Source of the DNA: Saprospiraceae bacterium
GTDB lineage: Bacteria > Bacteroidota > Bacteroidia > Chitinophagales > Saprospiraceae
Length of the DNA: 8,254 bases
Assembly: GCA_013001805.1 (NCBI GenBank)
Contig: JABDLW010000687.1
Coordinates: forward strand, 1 to 8,254
Direction: 5' to 3'
The notes beneath the pieces are model-generated. The model was not told the origin of the DNA and did not search any database. It saw only the letters and a program-made list of their open reading frames with translations. Shown piece after piece: positions 1-6,193 of the stretch; positions within the stretch are counted from its first letter, which is position 1; every line of letters begins with the position of its first letter. The position numbers were made by a program, and so were the translations under genes.

Positions 1-429
1 TTTGAAACAGCCATCACAAACATTGCAATGCCGTTGTAAACTGTCGACAAAGATGGCATTCATGGCATCGGTCATGCCATAAATGTGGTCTACTTCCAAA
101 GTTTCCACAACGCGCTGAATATTGGCTTTGGCTTCTTCAGAAATGTAACCGTTGTCTAGTGTAAAAGCTAATACACGTAGCCCCATGTCTTTTAATCGCG
201 CCAGTGCGTAAGTACTGTCTTTGCCACCACTAAGTAACATAATGCAATCGTGGGACCGATCGGAATGTTCGGGTAGATACTCGAAGAGCGCCTTTAGATC
301 GGCGGGTGTCTTAAAGTAAGCTTTGACCTTTTGCTGGTAAGAAGTGAAAGACAGACAAAGATGACATACTCCCTCATCATCAAATTTAGCGCCTGGGTAG
401 TTTGATGGAAGACCACAGCGAGAGCAGAA
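1..429 (-). other. Cys-rich PP-loop (N-type ATP pyrophosphatase) domain fused to the NRPS, partial
   Basis: From residue 903 the protein shows C904-x2-C907 and C924-x2-C927, a zinc-ribbon-like pair around the stretch YPGAKFDDEGVC. About 35 residues later comes a hydrophobic strand with the PP-loop SGGKDSTYAL (969-978, signature at bases 214-231). Then follow strands LRVLAFTLDNGYI and, at the edge, HCNVCDGCFK with Cys 1037, 1040 and 1043. The Cys-pair / FD-EGVC / SGGKDS layout resembles the N-acetyl-sugar amidotransferase (WbpG/PseA-like) branch of the adenine nucleotide alpha-hydrolase superfamily. Relatives include QueC, TtcA/TtuA, LarE and GuaA. Such enzymes adenylate a carbonyl oxygen for attack by ammonia or sulfur. 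Substrate and nucleophile here are unknown. The domain may be inserted in, or fused after, the A domain; the window ends too early to decide. Confidence 0.82.
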
Positions 430-3135
430 TTGCACCTCTTGTTTTGATCGGTCGCGGTGACGGGTACGCAATGTGACGATTGCCTGGGTGACCCGGGGAT
501 GATCGACTAATCTTGACTGGATTTCTTCGAGTTCTATACGGCGACCACCCACTTTTACCTGCATGTCTATACGTCCCAAATATTCGAGGACATTGTCTTC
601 ATTCAAACGAGCAAGATCTCCCGTTGCATATAAAATTGAGCGGTCTGACCGGAAAGGGTTGCCAATGAATTTTTCGCTGGTCAGGACCTGTTGATTCCAG
701 TATCCATGGGCCAATCCAGGCCCGCCAAGGTAGATTTCTCCGGCGGTACCGGAGGGTACTTGATTTAGATATTCATCCAGTAAGTAAACTTCAGTATCAC
801 TAATCGGTAAGCCTATGGGCACAGTCCCTCTTTTTTGGCCCTCATCTGGTTTAAATTCATGAACGATGCATCCCACAGTAGCTTCAGTAGGGCCATACTC
901 GTTAAAGATCTTAACCGGAGAACTTAGTTTCGTGGAGATTTCTTTGGTAAGGTTTGATTCCAGTGCTTCACCGCCGACAATAATTGATTTAATTTGACAA
1001 TTGCTTAAGTCCCGTGACCTGATTAATGACAAGTGCGTTGGAGTGAGTTTAATCATATTCACCATATTATCCTCGAGCACATCATATATCGCAAGATCGG
1101 GCCCCATAGCCGGTTCGGGATAAGTAGTGATCATGCCACCTCCTATAAGTGGCATGAATAACGATGTTATGGTCAAGTCGAAACCAATGGACGTGAAAAG
1201 AGGCATATTGGGCACATCATCGATGCAGTAACGTTGATAGGAGCATTGGATATAATGTGATAATGCCCGATGGCTAATCATTACCCCTTTTGGTAAGCCG
1301 GTTGATCCTGAGGTGTACATGATATAGGCCAGGTCATCCCTCGAAATCTTTACCTCCGGGGAAACATCCTTTGATTGCTGTATGAACCCGGCTTCCAAGT
1401 CAAGATTGACGATATGAGTATGCGTGTCTTGCAATTGCGTACTAAGATGAGAAGAGGTGACCAGCAGCTTAGCCTGAGCGTCCTGGATTATGGATCGTAT
1501 TCTTCCGGAAGGATAGTTGGTGGGGACAGGGATGAAAGTACCCCCGGCTTTTAGGACACCCCAGACAGCCACAATGAAATCCAGACTACGATTCAAGTGA
1601 ATCAAAATTCTATCACCGGGGAGGGTCTTGTTGACGATCAGATACTGAGCTAAACGGTTTGATCTAACATCAAGATCCCGGTAGGTCAACATAGTTGATC
1701 CCGATACAACCGCAGTATTTTTTGGCACTAGTTGAACCTGCTTCTGAAACAGATTTATGACTGATGCATTGCTCCGATTGCCATCAGCAGATTCGGGACC
1801 CCTTAAGGGGGGAATCGGTCCCTCAAAAAGTGAGGGTTCCCCAATTTTCTGCTTTCGGTTTTCAAGGAAACTTTGCATTAGGCGCAGGAATTGTCCGGGT
1901 ATTTCTCTTCTTTTTTCTTCGGAAAAGACCTGAGTATTCAGATCAAAGCTGAGCACAATGCTGCCATCAGCATTAAAATTATGAACCTGTAATCGAAATA
2001 AATGACCTGGATCAGCATGTCCGGAGTGAATCCATTCGCAGGCGGCCTCAATCGGTCCGAAGCTTCCGAATACGGCGTTAATGTAATTTAAAATGACGTT
2101 TACCCCGCGATTTAAACCTGAGGTACTGTATCCACCTTCGGCATTTTTTAGAAAACTGTTGGTCTCATCTCGCACCTGAGAATACAAGTCCATAAATGTC
2201 TGGTCGGGAGAGATACTACTTGCAATGGGAAAAACCTCGATGAATAATCCGGGTGTTTGTCGCAGTTGCGCATTGGTGCGATTGTGTGCCGGGGATCCAA
2301 AAGCAATGGATTTTTGACCACTGATCCGGTACAAATAAGCTAGTAAAATCGTACTAAAAATATTATATATAGTCAGGTCAACCGTCCAAACCCTGATCTC
2401 CCGATCCTTGTGCAAGTCTTTTAGGGCAGCAGTCATATCCCCGGGTACTGTGACCGAGATCCTTTCTGACTCAGTGCCTGAATGCATGTTTTGGTAGCCA
2501 AATAGCTTGGGCGGATCGGTAAGAGACTTGGTTTTTAGTGCCCAGTGCTCGAGTCGCAAGGGATTGGGACTACAGGCTGTTTTTATCCGGTCCTGGATGT
2601 AGTCACTAAACCTGGGCAGTTGTATGCGGGCAGGTCCATCGGAAGTGAGCGAATGCTGGTAGAGATCTGACATGGTCTCGTATTGCAAACTCATTCCCCA
2701 GGCATCGGTGATTAGATGATGTTGGTTGAAATACCATACGTAGTGCTCATCGGCCAATTTTATCAGGACCGACTCAAAAAGACATTCCGACAGGTCAAAT
2801 AGATGTTGGCTTTTGTGTTTCAACCATTCCTCTAAACGCTCCCTGTTATCGGGCTTTTGAGTCCAATCAAGATATTCCATGTCATAAACAAAGGACTGGG
2901 AAACCCTTTGTCTTGGTTGATCATTAATCGTAAAAAAAACGGTGCGCATGGCATCGCAAACATGGATTAGTTGCTGAAAACTTCTTCGAAAAACGGCGGG
3001 CTCAATCTCGCCGAAAAGCTGGAAAGAAAGGGCCATATTGTACATCGGTGATAATGGACTCATCTTTTGACCAGCCCAGATCAGCATCTGACTTCTGGTT
3101 AAATCAAGCTCTAGTGAATTCTCTTTAATTTGCAT
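1..3135 (-). CDS. NRPS, condensation - adenylation (Asn-like code) - PP-loop ATP-pyrophosphatase; 3' end off window
   Basis: The frame is open for 1045 codons from an ATG at 3135 to the window edge with no stop. An in-frame TGA lies eight codons upstream of that ATG, so the start is well bounded. Domain order is: C domain, residues about 8-435 (LTRSQ...W near 12-20, HHLITDAWG at 139-147, NRTN near 285-288); linker; A domain, about 455-890 (YTSGSTGLPKG 607-617, EYGPTEA 746-752, YATGD 836-840, GRID 854-857); then a Cys-rich PP-loop domain from about 903 (SGGKDS 969-974). By alignment to PheA the pocket reads D-L-T-K-I-G-E-V-G, matching the known Asn code DLTKLGEVGK at all visible positions but one. 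No carrier domain is seen; it could follow off window. The gene starts 38 bases after the free carrier protein, and the C domain has no donor carrier in cis, so the acyl starter probably arrives from that protein. Assignment as NRPS is secure; the role of the last domain is unknown. Confidence 0.93.
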   Translation of the reverse strand, partial: MQIKENSLELDLTRSQMLIWAGQKMSPLSPMYNMALSFQLFGEIEPAVFRRSFQQLIHVCDAMRTVFFTINDQPRQRVSQSFVYDMEYLDWTQKPDNRERLEEWLKHKSQHLFDLSECLFESVLIKLADEHYVWYFNQHHLITDAWGMSLQYETMSDLYQHSLTSDGPARIQLPRFSDYIQDRIKTACSPNPLRLEHWALKTKSLTDPPKLFGYQNMHSGTESERISVTVPGDMTAALKDLHKDREIRVWTVDLTIYNIFSTILLAYLYRISGQKSIAFGSPAHNRTNAQLRQTPGLFIEVFPIASSISPDQTFMDLYSQVRDETNSFLKNAEGGYSTSGLNRGVNVILNYINAVFGSFGPIEAACEWIHSGHADPGHLFRLQVHNFNADGSIVLSFDLNTQVFSEEKRREIPGQFLRLMQSFLENRKQKIGEPSLFEGPIPPLRGPESADGNRSNASVINLFQKQVQLVPKNTAVVSGSTMLTYRDLDVRSNRLAQYLIVNKTLPGDRILIHLNRSLDFIVAVWGVLKAGGTFIPVPTNYPSGRIRSIIQDAQAKLLVTSSHLSTQLQDTHTHIVNLDLEAGFIQQSKDVSPEVKISRDDLAYIMYTSGSTGLPKGVMISHRALSHYIQCSYQRYCIDDVPNMPLFTSIGFDLTITSLFMPLIGGGMITTYPEPAMGPDLAIYDVLEDNMVNMIKLTPTHLSLIRSRDLSNCQIKSIIVGGEALESNLTKEISTKLSSPVKIFNEYGPTEATVGCIVHEFKPDEGQKRGTVPIGLPISDTEVYLLDEYLNQVPSGTAGEIYLGGPGLAHGYWNQQVLTSEKFIGNPFRSDRSILYATGDLARLNEDNVLEYLGRIDMQVKVGGRRIELEEIQSRLVDHPRVTQAIVTLRTRHRDRSKQEVQFCSRCGLPSNYPGAKFDDEGVCHLCLSFTSYQQKVKAYFKTPADLKALFEYLPEHSDRSHDCIMLLSGGKDSTYALARLKDMGLRVLAFTLDNGYISEEAKANIQRVVETLEVDHIYGMTDAMNAIFVDSLQRHCNVCDGCFK
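466..1773 (-). other. Adenylation domain of the NRPS, Asn-like pocket, no A9/A10 visible
   Basis: This domain activates an amino acid as aminoacyl-AMP. Core motifs seen are A3 YTSGSTGLPKG, A5 EYGPTEA, A6 GEIYLGG, A7 YATGDLA and A8 GRIDMQVKVGGRRIELEEI. Pocket residues read by hand: Asp653, Leu654 and Thr657 from the FDLTIT segment, Lys from MIKLTPT, Ile and Gly from SIIVGGE, Glu747, then Val and Gly after GPTEA. That gives DLTKIGEVG, which predicts asparagine. After A8 only about 30 residues remain before the Cys-rich PP-loop region. The segment carrying A9 and the A10 catalytic lysine is therefore absent or displaced beyond the window. Methyltransferase insertions between A8 and A9 are an established precedent for interrupted A domains. 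Confidence 0.88.
1790..1842. repeat. Cluster of GC-rich nested inverted repeats in the C-A interdomain linker
   Basis: Three short palindromic elements sit within about 50 bases. CCCCTTAAGGGG (1799-1810) is a perfect 12-base palindrome flanked by GATTC and GAATC. GGGGAA (1809-1814) pairs with TTCCCC (1837-1842). CCCTCA (1820-1825) pairs with TGAGGG (1831-1836) around a 5-base loop. In the mRNA the last two would stack into one long hairpin with a 5-base bulge on one side. The frame is open through it, and it encodes residues about 432-449, the flexible linker between the C and A domains. No T-run makes it a normal terminator. Confidence 0.6.
1831..3114 (-). other. Condensation domain of the NRPS (residues about 8-435)
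   Basis: This domain forms the amide bond between an upstream carrier-bound acyl group and the amino acid held by its own module. The active-site motif reads HHLITDAWG at residues 139-147 (bases 2695-2721). Both His and the Asp of the HHxxxDG consensus are kept, while the usual Gly after Asp is Ala. Other C-domain landmarks are LTRSQMLIW near the N-terminus, DAMRTVF at 61-67, PRFSDYI at 174-180 and GSPAHNRTN at about 280-288. It is the first domain of the protein, so its donor must come in trans. The free carrier protein encoded just upstream is the obvious candidate. Confidence 0.9.
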
Positions 3136-3173
3136 TTCAAGATGGTTCTTAATGCCTCACATGGAAGCATACA

Positions 3174-3434
3174 TCACTTCGGTGAAGGAGGATTTTGCAG
3201 AATATATGTTGCCATGGCATCGATTGAAATAAAGTTTTCGATGACCAGATCCTGAGGAGGTACCTTCTGGTCAAACCTTTCCTCAATAAATGCAATCAGG
3301 CGCATGATTGAAAGCGAATCAATAATTCCTGTACTTAGTAGGTCATCGCTCGTCGCAATTTTTGACGTGATTTCATTGGATATAATTTCGCTTTGAATAT
3401 ATTCCAAAAGAATCGCATGAGTATTTTTAGTCAT
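3174..3434 (-). CDS. Free-standing peptidyl carrier protein (PltL/RedO-like)
   Basis: This is an 86-residue acyl/peptidyl carrier protein. The motif TGIIDSLS (35-42) places the phosphopantetheine arm on Ser40. It is preceded by a typical first helix and DLLS, and followed by helix II (LSIMRLIAFIEERF). Length and layout match the discrete carriers used with PltF/RedM-type proline-activating enzymes. Its ATG overlaps the stop of the adenylation gene by 8 bases (ATGACTAA on the coding strand), so translation is probably coupled and the two products equimolar, as expected for an A enzyme and its cognate carrier. It would hold prolyl, then pyrroline- or pyrrole-2-carboxyl thioester, for the dehydrogenase and later the NRPS C domain. 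Carrier identity is sure; the cargo is inferred. Confidence 0.92.
   Translation of the reverse strand: MTKNTHAILLEYIQSEIISNEITSKIATSDDLLSTGIIDSLSIMRLIAFIEERFDQKVPPQDLVIENFISIDAMATYILQNPPSPK
3427..3434 (-). other. 8-base overlap coupling the adenylation and carrier genes
   Basis: The coding strand reads ATGACTAA. The ATG starts the carrier protein and the TAA, in another frame, ends the adenylation enzyme. The region before the ATG is A/T-rich without a Shine-Dalgarno box, so re-initiation by ribosomes finishing the first gene is the likely mode of translation. Confidence 0.75.
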
Positions 3435-4983
3435 TAATATTTAATTGCTGTAGTTTCTGATAATCTATTTTTCCATTGGAATTACGTGGAATGCTTCGCT
3501 TAAAAAGGATGAGGGTAGGAATTGCATACCGGGGCAAGTATTTAGCAAGATATTGCAATATTTCTGATTCATCCAGAAGTATATTATCTTTTGTAATTAT
3601 TGTGGCAGCAATTATTTTTTCTCCTTGATCATCTGCTGTCAAATAGACTGCTGCTCCTTCAATCTTTTGATTGTTCTTCAATAATCGGGATATTTCATCC
3701 AACTCAATGCGATATCCCCGGACCTTGACCTGCCTGTCGATTCGACCTAAAAAAATCAGGTCACCGGAATCACTCCTACGCACCTGGTCACCAGTGCGGT
3801 AATATACCTTCTCGATTCCTGAAGTTGAGCTGTGTCGGTAAAAAGACTTTTCCGTCAATTCGGGTTGGTTCCAATATCCCTGCATCATAGTAGCACTTCT
3901 GACAAGTAGCTCACCACTGGTCCCGGATGGCACCTGGGAATCTTGAGAGTCAATAATTAAGACTTCGGTATTATCCCAAACTCGACCTATTGGCACATCC
4001 GAATCTCCAACTGGTAATTCATTCAAATGAAAATAAGTACACTGATTTACTTCTGCAGGACCATATACGTTGGAAAATTGTGCGGTATTCCATTCTCTCA
4101 TGAGGGAACGAAGATAATGTGCCGGAAATACCTCTCCGCCGAAAAGTACCCAGCGAAGCGAAGAAAAATCCCAATCGGGCAGTACACCATGCTGCAAAAG
4201 CTGGATCAATGCCAAAGGAACGGAATACCATATGGAGATCTTTTCCCGTGATATCAATTGCGCTAAACTTGCAGGCATCTTGGTATAAGCTTCCGGAATG
4301 ACAACCGATGTCGCACCGGTATATGGTGATGAAAGATAACCAAAGGTGGAAATGTCAAAATGCAAAGGTGCATGGGTTGCTACCACATCTTGATTACTTA
4401 GTTCATAGAGTTTAGTGGATAATTTCACGTACGCCAAGCCACTGTGATGGGTGTGCATAATGCCTTTGGGTGAGCCTGTAGATCCAGATGTATACATAAT
4501 GTAGGCTAAATCGTGTTCCAGGATATTAATCTTTGGGTTTTTGGGCAGAGTCTCCAGATCTTTCCAGGTAAGCGATGGCACCGGCCAATCAACACTTAAA
4601 CCAATCAATAATGTCAATTTCACCTTTTCGATCAGGGTCTTTAAACCAGTTTTTTGCGCCGGACTCGAAATGATGATCTGGATCTGGCAGTCAGTCACCT
4701 GAGCAATCGTGCGATCGGAGGGAGCCAGAGGATCCAGAGGTACATAGACACCACCAGCGCACATCACTCCGTAGATGGCAATTGCCGTTTCCAGAGAACG
4801 TTCTAAGTAGACACCTACGCGATCTTCTCTCTGTAGACCGGCATCTCTTAACGCATAAGCCAATTGTCCGCTTTTATCCGCCAGCTCTGAGTAACTTATT
4901 TTATTTGTACCGCATCGGAAAGCATCCTTATCAGGATATTTGTCGGCACTTTCCGTAATCATATGTGGTAAAGTAAAAGTCAA
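3427..4983 (-). CDS. Free-standing amino acid adenylation enzyme, probably L-proline--carrier-protein ligase (PltF/RedM-like)
   Basis: A complete stand-alone A domain of 518 residues. It activates an amino acid with ATP and transfers it to the adjacent carrier protein. Motifs: YTSGSTGSPKG 164-174, APLHFDIS 205-212, ISIWYSVP 249-256, NVYGPAE 305-311, YRTGD 395-399, GRIDRQVKVRGYRIEL 413-428, and NSNGKID 501-507 with catalytic Lys505. The APLHFD and ISIWYSVP blocks are typical of the proline-activating PltF/RedM group. Pocket residues read D210-I-F-Y-L-G-V-Q-C-K505, against DLLYLALVCK recalled for PltF/RedM. Six of ten are identical and the rest differ, so proline is likely but not certain; a pipecolate-like or modified substrate is possible. 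The chosen start is a TTG, bounded by an in-frame TAA three codons upstream. An ATG at codon 8 (4962) is the alternative, but the extra residues align with the PltF N-terminus. Confidence 0.88.
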   Translation of the reverse strand: MTFTLPHMITESADKYPDKDAFRCGTNKISYSELADKSGQLAYALRDAGLQREDRVGVYLERSLETAIAIYGVMCAGGVYVPLDPLAPSDRTIAQVTDCQIQIIISSPAQKTGLKTLIEKVKLTLLIGLSVDWPVPSLTWKDLETLPKNPKINILEHDLAYIMYTSGSTGSPKGIMHTHHSGLAYVKLSTKLYELSNQDVVATHAPLHFDISTFGYLSSPYTGATSVVIPEAYTKMPASLAQLISREKISIWYSVPLALIQLLQHGVLPDWDFSSLRWVLFGGEVFPAHYLRSLMREWNTAQFSNVYGPAEVNQCTYFHLNELPVGDSDVPIGRVWDNTEVLIIDSQDSQVPSGTSGELLVRSATMMQGYWNQPELTEKSFYRHSSTSGIEKVYYRTGDQVRRSDSGDLIFLGRIDRQVKVRGYRIELDEISRLLKNNQKIEGAAVYLTADDQGEKIIAATIITKDNILLDESEILQYLAKYLPRYAIPTLILFKRSIPRNSNGKIDYQKLQQLNIND

Positions 4984-5016
4984 ATTTTCTTATTTATTCT
5001 GTTTTGTTTGCGTTCG

Positions 5017-6171
5017 TCATAAACCAAGCAGACGGGCAATAATATTTCTTTGAATATCGGAGGTTCCGGCATATAAAACCCCACCTATTGCATCGCGAAG
5101 ATCTCGCTCGACTTCATTTTCGGAAAGATATCCCATGCCTCCCCGCGTCCGAATGGCATCCAAACTGGACTCGACAAAGCTCTCACCCAGATGCAACTTT
5201 AACTCAGCAGCTTCCATCATTGCTGATTTACCATGATGTTTAAGCCAGGTCAACTTGTAAAGTAGCAGCTTGGCGATATCCAACCTGACTTTCATATCGA
5301 CAATGCGATTAGAAACGGATTGAAATTTTGCTATGGACTGCTTAAATTGCTGTCGCTTACGAGCAAATTCAATGGTATCTTCCAATTGACGCTGCATGGC
5401 CCCCACCTGACTTGCTAAAATGCAGCCGCGGTCATATTCCAGTGAATAACTGAGAATACTGAAACCGGCACCCTCGGTTCCCAATCGATTTTCGGTGGGA
5501 ACAAAACAGTCTTTGAAGACATATTCTCCGATAGGGATCGTCCTTAGCCCCATTTTTTCTCTGACCGGACTTTGTTTAAGTCCTTTCATATCCCGCTCTA
5601 CGATGAAAGCTGAAATTCCCCATTGTCCAAGCTCAGGCTTTACACTGGCAAATACGATAGCTAAATCGGCTATCGGAGCAAAGGTGATCAGGTGTTTGGT
5701 CCCATTAAGTATGTAGCCATCAGCTACAGGTCTAGCCGCACAGGTCATATTAAAAATGTCCGAACCGGCATGCGGTTCAGTGAGTGCATGGGCTCCTATT
5801 TTTTCACCCGAAACAAGTGGTCGAAGGAATTTATCTTTATGATGCTGGCTTCCAAATTGTAAAATTGGAAGCTGTACTGTCCACATTTGTGCATTTAAGC
5901 CAAAAGTCAACCCATTGTCGCGGCATCCGTACCCCAGACCCTCCATCGCCAGGATTGCCCGGGCAAAATTAATTTGGTCAAAACTTCCTCCAAATTCTTT
6001 TGTCGCTGCTAATCCTTGAATCCCAAAGGTGGCGCACTTTGTCCATAAATCCCTGGGAAAGTGACCTTCTTTATCGTACGAGCGAACCGGAAAATCCAGC
6101 TCTTCACGCGCAAATTCGACAACGCTATTCTTGTAAATCAGATCCTCTTCCTCCCAATTAAAATCCAGCAT
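5017..6171 (-). CDS. Acyl-CoA-dehydrogenase-fold flavoenzyme, probable prolyl-carrier-protein dehydrogenase (PltE/RedW-like)
   Basis: A full-length (384 residues) member of the acyl-CoA dehydrogenase family. The FAD-site signature ALTEPHAGSD lies at 129-138, and the end reads YAGTSDIQR near 367-375. In family members using the C-terminal catalytic base, the residue before GTS is Glu (YEGT). Here it is Ala368, so the base must lie elsewhere. In isovaleryl-CoA-dehydrogenase-type enzymes it sits in the helix aligned with LEYDRG (244-249), making Asp247 or Glu245 the candidates. Sitting directly before a PltF-like enzyme and a free carrier protein, it most likely oxidises a prolyl thioester to pyrroline- or pyrrole-2-carboxyl thioester, as PltE, RedW or AnaB do. 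A primary-metabolism acyl-CoA role is less likely. Start ATG is preceded by a clear AGGAG. The stop is 33 bases before the next gene. Confidence 0.87.
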   Translation of the reverse strand: MLDFNWEEEDLIYKNSVVEFAREELDFPVRSYDKEGHFPRDLWTKCATFGIQGLAATKEFGGSFDQINFARAILAMEGLGYGCRDNGLTFGLNAQMWTVQLPILQFGSQHHKDKFLRPLVSGEKIGAHALTEPHAGSDIFNMTCAARPVADGYILNGTKHLITFAPIADLAIVFASVKPELGQWGISAFIVERDMKGLKQSPVREKMGLRTIPIGEYVFKDCFVPTENRLGTEGAGFSILSYSLEYDRGCILASQVGAMQRQLEDTIEFARKRQQFKQSIAKFQSVSNRIVDMKVRLDIAKLLLYKLTWLKHHGKSAMMEAAELKLHLGESFVESSLDAIRTRGGMGYLSENEVERDLRDAIGGVLYAGTSDIQRNIIARLLGL

Positions 6172-6174
6172 CAG

Positions 6175-6179
6175 CTCCT
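6175..6179 (-). promoter_or_regulatory. Shine-Dalgarno site AGGAG of the dehydrogenase gene
   Basis: The coding strand reads AGGAGCTGATG, so AGGAG lies 3 bases before the start codon, which is closer than usual. It is the only recognisable Shine-Dalgarno sequence among the five visible starts. The others have A/T-rich leaders, as is common in Bacteroidota. It supports the ATG at 6171 as the start. Confidence 0.55.
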
Positions 6180-6193
6180 ATTAAGTAGTAATT

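Noticed and set aside
886..905. Possible truncation of the NRPS A domain by frameshift just after A8
   Set aside because: The frame stays open from 3135 to 1 and the sequence passes directly into a coherent Cys-rich PP-loop domain in the same frame, so this is a genuine fusion in the given sequence rather than a broken gene.
1799..1842. Inverted repeats as a transcription terminator
   Set aside because: They sit inside an uninterrupted reading frame and are not followed by a T-run on the coding strand.
1764..1952. 62-residue plus-strand open frame
   Set aside because: It lies antisense within the NRPS linker region, has low-complexity composition (Phe/Leu run) and matches nothing recognisable. 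The minus-strand frame is an obvious NRPS.
4027..4301. Two plus-strand open frames and a minus-strand alternative-frame one (4019-4231) inside the adenylation gene
   Set aside because: All overlap the well-conserved adenylation enzyme; their sequences show no domain character, so they are shadows.
4984..5016. A/T-rich gap as a Bacteroidota-type promoter (TTTG / TAnnTTTG)
   Set aside because: The gap is only 33 bases and the pieces do not show both elements at the expected spacing; co-transcription explains the arrangement better.
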